64,000 nt of DNA from an uncultured Nitrosomonadaceae bacterium. GTDB lineage: Bacteria; Pseudomonadota; Gammaproteobacteria; Burkholderiales; Nitrosomonadaceae. How positions within the stretch are numbered: the stretch's first letter is position 1; each line of letters begins with the position of its first letter. Where the stretch lies: the NCBI GenBank assembly GCA_943787405.1, contig CALSMH010000002.1:1-64000 (forward strand), read 5' to 3'. Of this stretch, positions 1 to 8,513 are shown piece by piece. The notes under the pieces were generated by a model. That model ran no database searches, had not been told where the DNA came from, and saw only the letters and a list, made by a program, of their open reading frames with translations. Position numbers and translations under genes: made by a program.

Positions 1-464
1 CCTAGCAACTTGTATTGCCCAACGCCATGTACTTCCATTAATTGTGTATGGCCTCCCGAGACCAATAGCGCAATAAATGGGAACAGAGGAGCGCTGGTTG
101 ATAATAATGGAGAGAGTAGATGCCCTTCTAGATGGTGAATGCCTATCGCCGGAATTTTTAGCGAAAAGCTAAGGGCGGCCGCAAAACTCGAGCCCACAAG
201 GAGTGCTCCCGCTAATCCTGGTCCCTGAGTATAGGCGATAGCATTTAAGCTTTTGAGATCGAGTCTCGCCTCACTTAGCGTTTGCTTAACAAGTGGCAAA
301 ACTCGTCTAATATGATCACGAGACGCAAGTTCAGGAACAACACCACCATAGTCACTATGCATTTCTGTTTGGGAAAATAATGCATGACTCAACAGGCCTC
401 GCGTGGTGTGATAGATCGCGATTCCCGTATCGTCGCAAGATGTTTCGATGCCAAGAATAATCAC
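1..464 (-). CDS. tsaD: tRNA threonylcarbamoyladenosine synthase subunit TsaD, 5' part only
   Basis: Partial gene, cut by the left window edge; about 154 N-terminal residues are present. TsaD transfers the threonylcarbamoyl group to A37 of ANN-decoding tRNAs in the cytoplasm, with TsaB and TsaE. The reverse-strand translation begins [17 protein letters not shown], the ASKHA-type opening of the family. It contains the metal-binding HHLEGH motif (from roughly residue 110) and then SGGHT. The start is taken as GTG at 464: no in-frame ATG lies upstream before a stop, and the usual family opening follows directly. It is divergent from rpsU, an arrangement common in proteobacteria. The family call is firm; only the C-terminal half is unseen. 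Confidence 0.93.
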   Translation of the reverse strand, partial: MIILGIETSCDDTGIAIYHTTRGLLSHALFSQTEMHSDYGGVVPELASRDHIRRVLPLVKQTLSEARLDLKSLNAIAYTQGPGLAGALLVGSSFAAALSFSLKIPAIGIHHLEGHLLSPLLSTSAPLFPFIALLVSGGHTQLMEVHGVGQYKLL

Positions 465-587
465 TGAATTAGATTTAATAATACACTTTCACAAAAAAGT
501 ACTAGACTGATATATACTATACTGTTTTTTACTAATACACTTTTTAAATATAAGTATATTTTCAATAAGATAAAAGGACCGCGTTTT

Positions 588-800
588 ATGACTACAATTA
601 AAGTTAAGGATAATGAGCCATTTGAAGTTGCTATGCGTCGTTTTAAGCGAACCATAGAAAAAACAGGGTTGCTTACTGAGCTACGTGCAAATGAATTTTA
701 TGAAAAGCCTACTGCTGAACGAAAACGTAAGCTTGCAGCAGCAGTTAAGAGAACTTATAAACGTTTAAGAAGTCAATTGCTTCCACCAAAATTATATTAA
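588..800 (+). CDS. rpsU: 30S ribosomal protein S21
   Basis: A 70-residue, strongly basic protein with the usual S21 length and composition, opening [20 protein letters not shown] and rich in Arg/Lys through the C-terminal helix. S21 binds the 30S platform near the anti-Shine-Dalgarno end of 16S rRNA and helps initiation. An AAAGGA Shine-Dalgarno-like element lies about 12 bases before the ATG. It is the first gene of the rpsU-yqeY-dnaG-rpoD macromolecular-synthesis cluster. The 120-bp gap to tsaD is very AT-rich and must hold divergent promoters; several TATACT-like hexamers (around 513-523) are present but I could not settle on one. Confidence 0.96.
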   Translation: MTTIKVKDNEPFEVAMRRFKRTIEKTGLLTELRANEFYEKPTAERKRKLAAAVKRTYKRLRSQLLPPKLY

Positions 801-948
801 TTAGCTACATGAGATGAGTGGTGAGCTAGAGTCTGTATGCTGAATAGGTTCACCTTCTTCTTCATTCTTAAATAGTTAGAGTAGTAATTATTATCAGAAT
901 AAATCTTTTGATTTTGTAGTTCTTCCTTATTCACAGTAAAAAATATAG

Positions 949-1407
949 ATGAAACCTGGATCAATTCTGAAGCAGGAAATTACTGAACACATGAAAGCTG
1001 CGATGCGCTCAGGGGATACCAAGCGACGGGATGCTATTCGTTTATTGCAAGCAGCCATCAAGCAGCGTGAAGTAGATGAGCGCATTGAAATGAATGATGC
1101 TATGGTTATTGTGGTAATAGAAAAAATGATTAAGCAGCGTAAGGATTCAATCACTCAGTATGTTGCTGCAAAGCGTGAGGATCTAGCTGATATTGAGAGA
1201 TATGAAGTTGGCGTGTTACAAGCTTATATGCCGAAGGCGCTTAATGATTCTGAAATTGAGAGTATAGTAGAGGAAGTGATCTCTTTAATCGGAGCAAAGA
1301 AGCCGCAAGAGATGGGGAAAGTAATTGCAGCCTTGAGGCCAAAGCTTGCTGGGCGGGCTGACATGGGGAAAGTTGCTGCTCTTGTGAAGAGCAGGCTTAT
1401 TATCTGA
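949..1407 (+). CDS. yqeY: GatB/YqeY domain protein
   Basis: A 152-residue protein matching the stand-alone YqeY family: a helical N-terminal part (MKAAMRSGDTKRRDAIRLL region) and a C-terminal GatB-tail-like domain (KPQEMGKVIAALRPKLAGRADMG region). The C-terminal domain resembles the tRNA-binding tail of the amidotransferase subunit GatB, but the function of free YqeY is not settled. It lies between rpsU and dnaG, its usual place in beta- and gammaproteobacterial macromolecular-synthesis operons, so co-transcription is likely although the gaps are about 150 bp on each side. No clear ribosome-binding site precedes the ATG at 949. Family assignment is secure. Confidence 0.9.
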   Translation: MKPGSILKQEITEHMKAAMRSGDTKRRDAIRLLQAAIKQREVDERIEMNDAMVIVVIEKMIKQRKDSITQYVAAKREDLADIERYEVGVLQAYMPKALNDSEIESIVEEVISLIGAKKPQEMGKVIAALRPKLAGRADMGKVAALVKSRLII

Positions 1408-1566
1408 GCTTACTATTGAATTTTAAAATATATGTGCTGTATAACAGCGCTAGTTATTGGCAGAATATCCTCTCTTGCTGTATTTTTAGAAAATGCCATA
1501 TAATTACTACACGGATTTAATTTTATTTGTTAATGGGCTGAAAGTTATCTGTTTTTCTCCCAACAA

Positions 1567-3333
1567 ATGATTCCACAATCGTTCATCCAGGATCTGCTTA
1601 ATCGTATAGATATCGTTGATGTCATCGAAGGACACGTGCCACTTAAGAAAGCTGGTGCAAATTACATTGCATGTTGTCCATTCCACGGTGAAAAAACGCC
1701 CTCATTTACTGTAAGCCCGACTAAACAGTTTTATCATTGCTTTGGCTGTGGTGCGCATGGGACTGCTGTCAGCTTCATGATGGAATACATAGGTATGGAT
1801 TTTATTTCGGCGATAAATGACCTTGCTTCCCGTGTAGGAATGCAAGTTCCTGCTTCAGAGAAAAAAGAATATGAGGGTTCCTCTGGTTTTAAAGCTAGCG
1901 GAGAGAATAAAGAAAGCTCTTCCCAGAATATGTTTGAAACAATGAGTACTATTACAAAATTCTATAAAGACCAGCTTAAGTGCTCTGAACGTGGCATTAG
2001 TTATCTCAAAAAACGCGGATTAACAGGAGAAACTGCTGCTCGTTTTGGGATAGGCTATTCGCCTGCCGGATGGCAAAATTTGGCCGAAATATTTCCTGAT
2101 TATGAATCGCCAATACTCGTTAAGATTGGGATGGTCAAGGAGAATGAAGAAAAGAAACGTTATGATCGATTTCGTGATCGGATTATGTTCCCCATTCTAA
2201 ATTTGAAGGGAAAGGTCGTGGGATTTGGTGGGCGGATAATTGAGAAAGATGAACCTAAATACTTGAATTCCCCTGAAACCCCTTTGTTTGAGAAGGGGCA
2301 AGAACTTTATAATTTATTTGCAGCGCGCAGGGCAATCCGTGACGCAAATAAAGCTCTTGTGGTAGAGGGCTATATGGATGTTGTAGTACTTTCACAATAT
2401 AACATCGAATATGCTGTTGCTACATTGGGAACTGCAACAACACCGCGTCATGTACAAAAGCTTCTTCGTCAGACCGATAATATTGTATTTTGTTTCGATG
2501 GTGATGATGCTGGCAAGAAGGCGGCATGGCGCGCTCTAGAAAATAGTTTGGCGCAGTTTGTAGATGGAAAAAACATAAGCTTCCTATTTTTGCCCGAGGG
2601 AGAAGATCCTGATAGCTATGTTCAAAAGTTTGGAAAGGATTCTTTCGAAGAATTAATTGACCAAGCCTTGCCTCTATCTATTTTCTTATTCCAGAGATTG
2701 TCAGAAAAAATTAATCTGCAAACTAGTGAGGGTCGCACCAAATTGGTTGAAAATTCAAAGCCATTGCTGACACAGATAACCGCTCCTATACTCTCTTTGA
2801 TGCTGATAAAGCGGTTAGCTGAACTTAGTGGTATCAATCAAGAGGAGTTAGAGAGTCTATTACAGATCAAGCGTGTGTCATCACCCTTGCGCCGTAGCAG
2901 AATATTGAGACCAAGTCCCATGTCGCCATGTCGTTGGTTAATTCAAATTCTCTTGCATGACCCCGATTACTCTTCGAAATTGGATAGAGAGCTACTTTCA
3001 GAGTGTGTTGAGAATTCAGATGAGAAAGCTGCAATATTATCATTAATTAAATTTATTGATGCTCATCCTATTGTCGGAGAAAATACGGCAATTCCATCTG
3101 TTATTACATATTTCTACGACAGTCCCCATCGTGAATTGCTGGAGAAAGCTGAGGGCTCAACACTTTCTTGGGATAATGAAATAGACCTTGAGGCTGAATT
3201 TAATGGCGCACTTGCAAGGTTGAAGGAAATGAAATACAAGCAACGTATGACTAAGCTACAAAATAAATCATTAAATATGCTTACCTCTGACGAGAAGAAA
3301 GAATTACAACGTTTAGCAGTACTTTTAGGTTGA
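1567..3333 (+). CDS. dnaG: DNA primase DnaG
   Basis: A 588-residue primase that makes RNA primers at replication forks under recruitment by DnaB. The N-terminal CHC2 zinc-binding module is intact (C37, H40, C58, C61). The catalytic core follows, with YDRFRDRIMFPI and a TOPRIM domain whose conserved Glu lies in VVEGYMDVVVL (about residue 267) and whose acidic pair lies in FCFDGDDAGKKAA (about 310). The last ~150 residues correspond to the helicase-binding domain and are, as usual, poorly conserved. Length is typical. ATG 1567 lacks an obvious Shine-Dalgarno but opens with the normal primase N-terminus. It lies upstream of rpoD in the classic order. Confidence 0.96.
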   Translation: MIPQSFIQDLLNRIDIVDVIEGHVPLKKAGANYIACCPFHGEKTPSFTVSPTKQFYHCFGCGAHGTAVSFMMEYIGMDFISAINDLASRVGMQVPASEKKEYEGSSGFKASGENKESSSQNMFETMSTITKFYKDQLKCSERGISYLKKRGLTGETAARFGIGYSPAGWQNLAEIFPDYESPILVKIGMVKENEEKKRYDRFRDRIMFPILNLKGKVVGFGGRIIEKDEPKYLNSPETPLFEKGQELYNLFAARRAIRDANKALVVEGYMDVVVLSQYNIEYAVATLGTATTPRHVQKLLRQTDNIVFCFDGDDAGKKAAWRALENSLAQFVDGKNISFLFLPEGEDPDSYVQKFGKDSFEELIDQALPLSIFLFQRLSEKINLQTSEGRTKLVENSKPLLTQITAPILSLMLIKRLAELSGINQEELESLLQIKRVSSPLRRSRILRPSPMSPCRWLIQILLHDPDYSSKLDRELLSECVENSDEKAAILSLIKFIDAHPIVGENTAIPSVITYFYDSPHRELLEKAEGSTLSWDNEIDLEAEFNGALARLKEMKYKQRMTKLQNKSLNMLTSDEKKELQRLAVLLG

Positions 3334-3411
3334 TCAGCTGACTCAGACAGGATAAATTTTGATATAATTGAAGGTTTTAGATTCAGTTATCCATAATATT
3401 TGGAAACAAAA

Positions 3412-5799
3412 ATGGCAAAAGCAACAGTAACAGCAAAAACAAAAGCTAAAACAAAAGCTAAAACAAAAGCTAAGAACCCAACTAAAATAAAAGCAAAAAA
3501 TAAAAGCGCAGCCTCCTCGGCTACCCTTGCTAAGTCTCGTGTTGTAAAAAGCAAAGTAAATGTAAAAAAAGAGGTGAAGAGTGCTTCTAAAAAATCATTA
3601 AAATCAGTACTGAAAAAAAACCTGAGAATTGATGTTGTTGAGAAAAATCCCAGAAAGAAAGCTATAAATAAACCAATTAAAACACCTAAGGTTACTAAGA
3701 AATCCTCAAAAAATATTGTAAAGAAGAAGGTGGTAACAGTAGCCAAAAAACCCACTACAGGAAGCGCTAAGAAAGAATCAAAGAAAGTAATTAAAGGCTC
3801 CTTAAATAAAGGAACGTCAGTCAAGAAAACATCCGCAAAGGTTGCTGAAATTGCAAAAGCAGTAATGGCTGCTAAAGAATCAAATCCGGTTACCAAAAAA
3901 ATGAAGTTAAAGGCAGCAAAGGAAGCTAGGGCGCAAGCGAAACAAGCTGAAAAGTCCATTCTTCCTCGTGATCTTGATGCTAGGCGTAAGCGACTTAAAA
4001 ATTTGATTATTCAAGGTAAGGAGCGTGGATTTCTAACATATGCTGAGATCAATGATCATTTGCCAGACGACATGCAGGATGCTGAGCAGATAGAAGGGAT
4101 TATCGCTATGATTAATGACATGGGCATTACTGTCCATGATGAGGCCCCTGATGCAGAAGCAATGTTGTTATCTGAAACTCCTGCCGCTGGAATTAATGAA
4201 GATGTTGTGGAAGAAGCAGAGGCAGCACTCTCTACTGTTGATTCAGAGTTTGGTCGAACTACAGATCCGGTACGTATGTATATGCGTGAAATGGGGTCAG
4301 TAGAATTACTTACCCGTGAGGGCGAAATAGAAATTGCAAAGCGTATTGAAGAGGGGTTGAAGCACATGATCCAAGCAATTTCTGCGTCCCCAACTACTAT
4401 ATCAGCTATTCTTGGATTAGCTAATAAAGTTGCACAAGATGAGATGCGAATTGATGAATTAGTTGACGGCTTGCTTGACCCTGATGCTAAGGAGATAGTT
4501 AATAAAGAGGTTTCTGATAAAACATTAGAGCAAGAATTGGATGATGATGATAATGATGCTGCGATAGCAGCTGCCAATGCACTTAAATTAAAAATAAATT
4601 CATTGGAGCGCTTCTCTACTATTCATAGTGCATATGCCAAAATGCAGGGCATCGTTAAGAAAAAAGGCTCATCAAGCAAAGAATACAAAGAAATACAGGA
4701 GCTTATATCTGCTGAGCTAATGGCTATTCGTTTTTCAGCTAAAATGGTAGAGCGGCTTTGTGATGTCCAGCGTAAGATGGTGCGGGAAATTCGTGGTTAT
4801 GAGCGAAAAATAATGGAGCTGACTGTAGTTAAAGCAGGAATGCCACGTAATCATTTTATCAAGGTTTTTCCTGGTAATGAGATAAATCTTGGTTGGTCAG
4901 AAGGGGAAATTAAAGCAGATAAACCATACAGTAAGATTATGGTACGTTATCAACCAGCAATTATTGAGCAGCAGAAAGGTTTAACGGCATTAGAAGAGAA
5001 GATTGGCATTACGATTAATGAGTTGAAGGCAATTAATCGAAGGATGTCTACTGGAGAAGCCAAAGCGCGTCGTGCTAAGCGTGAGATGACCGAAGCTAAT
5101 TTACGTTTGGTTATTTCTATTGCTAAAAAATATACTAACCGTGGGCTGCAATTCTTGGATCTTATTCAGGAAGGAAATATTGGTCTCATGAAGGCAGTAG
5201 ATAAATTTGAGTATCGTCGTGGTTACAAATTTTCTACGTATGCTACATGGTGGATTCGGCAGGCAATTACACGCTCTATTGCTGACCAGGCGCGTACAAT
5301 TAGAATCCCGGTTCACATGATTGAGACCATTAACAAAATGAATCGTATTTCTCGGCAAATTTTGCAGGAGACTGGACAAGAGCCGGACCCCTCTCTACTT
5401 GCTTCAAAGATGGAAATGCCAGAAGAGAAGATTCGTAAAATACTGAAAATTTCTAAAGAGCCAATTTCTATGGAAACACCTATCGGTGATGATGAAGATT
5501 CTCATCTTGGCGATTTCATTGAGGATGCGGCTACTATGGCGCCTGTAGATGCAGCGGTCTTCACCAGTCTAAGGGATGTTACTAAATCTATATTAGACTC
5601 GTTAACTCCGCGTGAAGCAAAAGTATTGCGAATGCGTTTTGGTATTGAAATGAATACTGACCATACTCTTGAAGAAGTTGGTAAACAGTTTGATGTAACC
5701 CGTGAGCGTATTCGACAGATTGAAGCAAAGGCTCTACGTAAGCTACGGCACCCTTCACGTTCTGAGCGACTACGTAGTCTTCTGGATACTGAAGATTGA
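3412..5799 (+). CDS. rpoD: RNA polymerase primary sigma factor RpoD (sigma-70) with long lysine-rich N-terminal tail
   Basis: Primary sigma factor, 795 residues from the ATG at 3412; a TTG at 3400 in the same frame is a less likely start. Residues 1 to about 188 form a low-complexity basic tail, with 55 Lys by my count, rich in Ala/Lys/Thr/Ser and resembling histone-H1-like tails. Then come region 1.1 (from about residue 190), region 1.2 ([11 protein letters not shown]), the non-conserved insert, region 2 ([22 protein letters not shown] region and [10 protein letters not shown] for -10 melting), region 3, and region 4 with the [19 protein letters not shown] helix-turn-helix. Basic RpoD extensions are known in betaproteobacteria; their role is unclear. 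It ends the dnaG-rpoD cluster, 26 bp before a tRNA. Confidence 0.96.
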   Translation: MAKATVTAKTKAKTKAKTKAKNPTKIKAKNKSAASSATLAKSRVVKSKVNVKKEVKSASKKSLKSVLKKNLRIDVVEKNPRKKAINKPIKTPKVTKKSSKNIVKKKVVTVAKKPTTGSAKKESKKVIKGSLNKGTSVKKTSAKVAEIAKAVMAAKESNPVTKKMKLKAAKEARAQAKQAEKSILPRDLDARRKRLKNLIIQGKERGFLTYAEINDHLPDDMQDAEQIEGIIAMINDMGITVHDEAPDAEAMLLSETPAAGINEDVVEEAEAALSTVDSEFGRTTDPVRMYMREMGSVELLTREGEIEIAKRIEEGLKHMIQAISASPTTISAILGLANKVAQDEMRIDELVDGLLDPDAKEIVNKEVSDKTLEQELDDDDNDAAIAAANALKLKINSLERFSTIHSAYAKMQGIVKKKGSSSKEYKEIQELISAELMAIRFSAKMVERLCDVQRKMVREIRGYERKIMELTVVKAGMPRNHFIKVFPGNEINLGWSEGEIKADKPYSKIMVRYQPAIIEQQKGLTALEEKIGITINELKAINRRMSTGEAKARRAKREMTEANLRLVISIAKKYTNRGLQFLDLIQEGNIGLMKAVDKFEYRRGYKFSTYATWWIRQAITRSIADQARTIRIPVHMIETINKMNRISRQILQETGQEPDPSLLASKMEMPEEKIRKILKISKEPISMETPIGDDEDSHLGDFIEDAATMAPVDAAVFTSLRDVTKSILDSLTPREAKVLRMRFGIEMNTDHTLEEVGKQFDVTRERIRQIEAKALRKLRHPSRSERLRSLLDTED
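3439..3474 (+). repeat. 12-bp tandem repeat inside rpoD tail
   Basis: Three head-to-tail copies of ACAAAAGCTAAA (the last ends in G instead of A) encode repeated Thr-Lys-Ala-Lys in the basic RpoD tail. The unit is a multiple of three, so copy-number change would keep the frame and only lengthen or shorten the tail. Confidence 0.9.
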
Positions 5800-5825
5800 T
5801 TTTTTGAATTCTATTTTTTCTAATA

Positions 5826-5909
<84 letters not shown>

Positions 5910-5917
<8 letters not shown>

Positions 5918-5949
5918 ACATCATTCAGGTGTAGCCTCTTTGTCTTTCT
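5910..5949 (+). terminator. Rho-independent terminator of the CAT tRNA
   Basis: An 11-bp stem, AAGAGGTTACA against TGTAGCCTCTT (one G-T pair), with a 9-nt loop, is followed by a T-rich stretch (TGTCTTT). It lies 8 nt after the tRNA CCA and would end rpoD/tRNA transcription. The second copy at 8306 has the same design with compensated changes. Confidence 0.75.
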
Positions 5950-5970
5950 GGCACATTTTTGGCACACTCA
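5948..5970 (+). repeat. Two GGCACA repeats spaced 11 bp (putative integrase arm sites, set A)
   Basis: The sequence reads CTGGCACATTTTTGGCACAC, so GGCACA occurs twice at an 11-bp period (one helical turn) just downstream of the tRNA terminator. The same word recurs at 8117-8150. Position beside a tRNA attachment site suggests arm-type binding sites of a tyrosine integrase; this function is inference. Confidence 0.5.
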
Positions 5971-6001
5971 GATATAACAGATCTTTTGCCCCCGATACAA
6001 T

Positions 6002-6034
6002 AAAAAAGGCCACTGAAAATCAGCAGCCTTTTTT
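6002..6034. terminator. Bidirectional terminator downstream of porin gene
   Basis: AAAAAAGGC pairs with GCCTTTTTT, and an inner CTGA/TCAG pairing extends the hairpin. A run of T follows on either strand, so it can stop the minus-strand porin transcript (stop codon at 6071) as well as read-through from the rpoD/tRNA side. Confidence 0.75.
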
Positions 6035-6070
6035 AATTCTATATTATTATTTTATTTGGTTTAATTTGCT

Positions 6071-7705
6071 TTAATATGCCGCCTGCACACCAAACATCAT
6101 AATATTACTATCAGCGCCCCTAACACTATGTGTCACAGGACTACTAGCAGTGGTTCCACTAAGAAAATTCAATGGAACATAACCATCTACACGGATATAT
6201 TCAGCAAATATTTTCACGGTTGGCTGTACAAAACTAGCTAAACCTAGAACCATTTGATCCTGTCTTTCCCAAGGCGAGCCCTTAGCGCCTGCGTTAAAAC
6301 GACTAAACTCTGCGGAAAGGAATAATGGCTTGCCTATGAAAGGATCAGTTGTCTTATATTTACCGCCAACGCCCCAACTTGTGACTTCCTGAGCTTTAAA
6401 TTGTGGAGAGGCCGGATTATGCGAACCTGGCATCGCATTAAGAGTTCTAGCATATTCACCAATAAACGTAAAATCTCCTACATTTAGCTTCCCATAAACA
6501 TCATAAGCGGGATTAACATTCTGACAATTAGCGAAATGTGTCACTGGGAAATCTTGACAATATGCAGTGCCTCTCTGATATGAACCACCTAGCATTACAT
6601 CGTTATTAGCTCCCCCAAGAAAAGGTACGGCGCCAAATTTATGAGTATAGTTTATATCTACAACAAAATTATTAAGCTTACTTGGCACAGATGTACCCTT
6701 TACGTTTGCATTCATACTTCGAAATTGTGCTCCACCTTGTGCACCCATGAATGAAAAGTTTAAGCCATGACCACTGTAACCAACGAGGGCTCCGTAGGAA
6801 AGCCCACCAAAGGCATGCCAGACAGTAGATGCTGTAAATGGGTTAACCGTATCGGTAAGGCCAAATGGAGTCGCCATTTTACCCACACTAAAATACCCGC
6901 CAAACTTATCCAAGTTCCCAAACATGACATAGCCTTTACGCATTTGGACTTGATTGCGATTTAAGGCAGTATTATTACCAGAACCGAAGCTTTGCTGTGG
7001 ATCATAAAGCATCTCTCCATAAGCGGTAATCCAGTCTCCTAAGGCAGCAGTCATACCCACTTGAACAGAATGTAGAGCTGCTTCTGAAGTATTCTTGCCA
7101 AGTTGATTTGTTGAAGTTGGGTGACGCATCAAATAACCAAATTTATTCGTTGTATCACTACCCTGCCAGTTAGCTATTGCTGTAACCCCAGCACCAAAAG
7201 TTAAACTATTATTCTTAATTTCCCCATTCTGTCTCCTTTGCAATAGAAGCAGTTGTTTGCGATTAATATTCCTGGTGGGATCAAGCATGTCATAGGTATA
7301 CTGATGGCTAACATTAAGGAAATCGCCAGGTAATGAACTGACCGTTTCTTTAAGTGAATCTTGCTTCGCCATTACCTTTTTTTGATCAGATTTAAGTTCT
7401 TTCAACTCTCCGCGCAATTCACCAATTTCTGTAGATTGCTTTACTATAACTTCCCTCTGAATAGATTTTTGTTCTTTCAACTCTCCGCGCAGCTTTCCTT
7501 CCTGCACAGTTTGTTTCTTCATTACTTTTATTTGCCCTGATTTAAGTGCTTGTAGCTCTTTTTTTAATTTCTGATTCTCTGCATCCATCTTGTCAATTTT
7601 TGCAGCAAGCTCTTCAAGAGTGATAGCAGAAGCAAAGGGACTAATTAATAGTGAGGCACATAAGAATAAAAATATTACTGTATGCCTTGAAATATAATTT
7701 CTCAT
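6071..7705 (-). CDS. Outer-membrane porin, LbtU-like family, with N-terminal coiled coil
   Basis: A 544-residue protein from ATG 7705, chosen because AGGAT lies 5 bases upstream and a clean signal peptide follows (about 27 residues, ending SPFASA). The open frame extends 24 codons further upstream without such support. Mature residues 1 to about 105 are a heptad-rich coiled coil with repeated ELRGELKELKS-type units. The rest is Gly/aromatic-rich beta-strand sequence ending in Tyr, as in outer-membrane barrels. The overall plan (coiled coil plus ~16-strand-like barrel) is that of LbtU/DUF3573 siderophore-porin-like proteins of Legionella and relatives. The substrate cannot be read from sequence. 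It is the only gene in the tRNA-bracketed cassette and has its own terminator at 6002-6034. Confidence 0.75.
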   Translation of the reverse strand: MRNYISRHTVIFLFLCASLLISPFASAITLEELAAKIDKMDAENQKLKKELQALKSGQIKVMKKQTVQEGKLRGELKEQKSIQREVIVKQSTEIGELRGELKELKSDQKKVMAKQDSLKETVSSLPGDFLNVSHQYTYDMLDPTRNINRKQLLLLQRRQNGEIKNNSLTFGAGVTAIANWQGSDTTNKFGYLMRHPTSTNQLGKNTSEAALHSVQVGMTAALGDWITAYGEMLYDPQQSFGSGNNTALNRNQVQMRKGYVMFGNLDKFGGYFSVGKMATPFGLTDTVNPFTASTVWHAFGGLSYGALVGYSGHGLNFSFMGAQGGAQFRSMNANVKGTSVPSKLNNFVVDINYTHKFGAVPFLGGANNDVMLGGSYQRGTAYCQDFPVTHFANCQNVNPAYDVYGKLNVGDFTFIGEYARTLNAMPGSHNPASPQFKAQEVTSWGVGGKYKTTDPFIGKPLFLSAEFSRFNAGAKGSPWERQDQMVLGLASFVQPTVKIFAEYIRVDGYVPLNFLSGTTASSPVTHSVRGADSNIMMFGVQAAY

Positions 7706-8116
7706 TTTATATCCTAAAATTAAAACTAATAAATTCCAGACCAGAGAAGACAAAGAGAGACCTATCGGCCACACCAAATCAATTGATCCGTTTAAATAGT
7801 TCTTGTTATTAAATGTAATTTTGTTACAGAGAATGACGCTAGAAATGAATTAATATTTCTTTACTAAAGATCAATTCAAGTTTTGACATGTCTATACCTG
7901 CCGCTAAGAATTTGACACTCCTAGCTCGTAACAATATTTCTACAAAAAAATTATTAATAAAGCTAACTAACTAAATATTTATATATTACATTTATATCTC
8001 CTCTGATAAGAAACTTACATGTGTAAGTGGATTAGAAAGATTGTGAGATTCGGCATAATGCCAGGTAAGAAATAATGCCGCGCAAAATTATAAAATAAAT
8101 AGATATGTATAACAAT

Positions 8117-8150
8117 TGGCACGTTTCTGGCACAATTCTGGCACACTCAG
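8117..8150 (+). repeat. Three GGCAC repeats spaced 11 bp (putative integrase arm sites, set B)
   Basis: GGCACGTTTCT, GGCACAATTCT and GGCACACTCAG follow each other at an exact 11-bp period. The last unit is identical to the end of set A at 5960-5970. Their presence near both ends of the cassette supports a recombinase-related role; that role is inference. Confidence 0.5.
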
Positions 8151-8154
8151 CCAC

Positions 8155-8178
8155 AAATAACAGGAGAAAGCAGGAGTA
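8155..8178 (+). repeat. 24-bp direct repeat, copy 1
   Basis: AAATAACAGGAGAAAG, then C, then AGGAGTA. It recurs at 8372-8395 with a single C-to-T difference. The two copies flank the truncated tRNA copy, 217 bp apart, suggesting two successive events at this site. Confidence 0.8.
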
Positions 8179-8251
8179 GAGGAGAATAGATAAGACTATG
8201 ATTTAATTGTTGTTATTTGCTCTGGGTTGCTCTGGTTTACTCTATTTGCCA

Positions 8252-8313
8252 GACTCATAATCCCTTGGTCGAAGGTTCGAGTCCTTCCAGACCCACCATT
8301 AAAACAAGAGGTT
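8252..8313 (+). repeat. 62-bp direct repeat, copy 2 (putative attR core, truncated tRNA 3' end)
   Basis: An exact copy of 5856-5917: anticodon loop to CCA plus 15 bp. It lacks the tRNA 5' half (the preceding bases, CTCTATTTGCCA, do not form acceptor or D stem), so it cannot be a working tRNA and is best read as the distal attachment-site copy. Confidence 0.85.
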
Positions 8314-8338
8314 GCATCGTTCTGATGTAACCTCTTTT
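8306..8338 (+). terminator. Terminator-like hairpin after truncated tRNA copy
   Basis: A 13-bp stem, AAGAGGTTGCATC against GATGTAACCTCTT (one G-T pair), with a 5-nt loop and a following TTTT. It corresponds to the terminator of the intact tRNA, but the arms have diverged in a pairing-preserving way, so the hairpin appears to have been kept by selection or arrived with a related tRNA locus. Confidence 0.7.
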
Positions 8339-8342
8339 CTAT

Positions 8343-8364
8343 TTGTTCCCATTTTGTTCCCACT
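8343..8364 (+). repeat. Two TTGTTCCCA repeats spaced 11 bp (set C)
   Basis: TTGTTCCCATT followed by TTGTTCCCACT gives the same 11-bp period, and the same distance from the tRNA terminator, as set A, but with a different word. This suggests arm sites of a second integrase that used the same tRNA. Inference only. Confidence 0.45.
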
Positions 8365-8371
8365 TAGCAAT

Positions 8372-8395
8372 AAATAACAGGAGAAAGTAGGAGTA
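8372..8395 (+). repeat. 24-bp direct repeat, copy 2
   Basis: Matches 8155-8178 with one mismatch (T for C at the 17th base). It lies between set C and the decarboxylase gene; a perfect TATAAT follows at 8401-8406 but no matching -35 is visible. Confidence 0.8.
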
Positions 8396-8513
8396 AACGC
8401 TATAATAAATACTCTTGTGTAGACAACATTTCTTGTTACAGTATCCAGTGATATTGAAGATGGATGAATTTTGTATTTCCCTACTGTTGCCTAATTTTCA
8501 GGAGTCATAAAAT

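Larger units (their letters stand above)
7778..8251. other. Gene-free flank of the porin cassette
   Basis: About 470 bp of AT-rich DNA with no credible gene on either strand. The part next to the porin must hold its promoter, but I could not identify a good -35/-10 pair or a Fur box. The distal part carries the set B GGCAC repeats, a 24-bp repeat copy, and three TGCTCTGG/TACTCTAT-like direct repeats (about 8218-8246) leading into the truncated tRNA copy. Confidence 0.6.

Noticed and set aside
461-655. 64-residue minus-strand frame over the rpsU start
   Set aside because: It overlaps rpsU on the opposite strand and the AT-rich divergent promoter region, with no homology or initiation signal.
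3387-3959. Long minus-strand open frame opposite the rpoD tail
   Set aside because: It is the antisense of a lysine-codon-rich segment, which gives a Phe/Leu/Ala-rich translation without stops. The sense strand encodes a clear sigma factor.
8218-8246. Possible short CRISPR-like array (TGCTCTGG repeats)
   Set aside because: Only three imperfect 8-bp words at 11-12 bp spacing, with no repeat-spacer structure and no cas genes anywhere in the window.
8241-8301. Second tRNA gene with CAT anticodon
   Set aside because: Only the part from the anticodon loop to CCA is present. No acceptor 5' strand or D-arm precedes it, so it is an attachment-site copy and not a tRNA.
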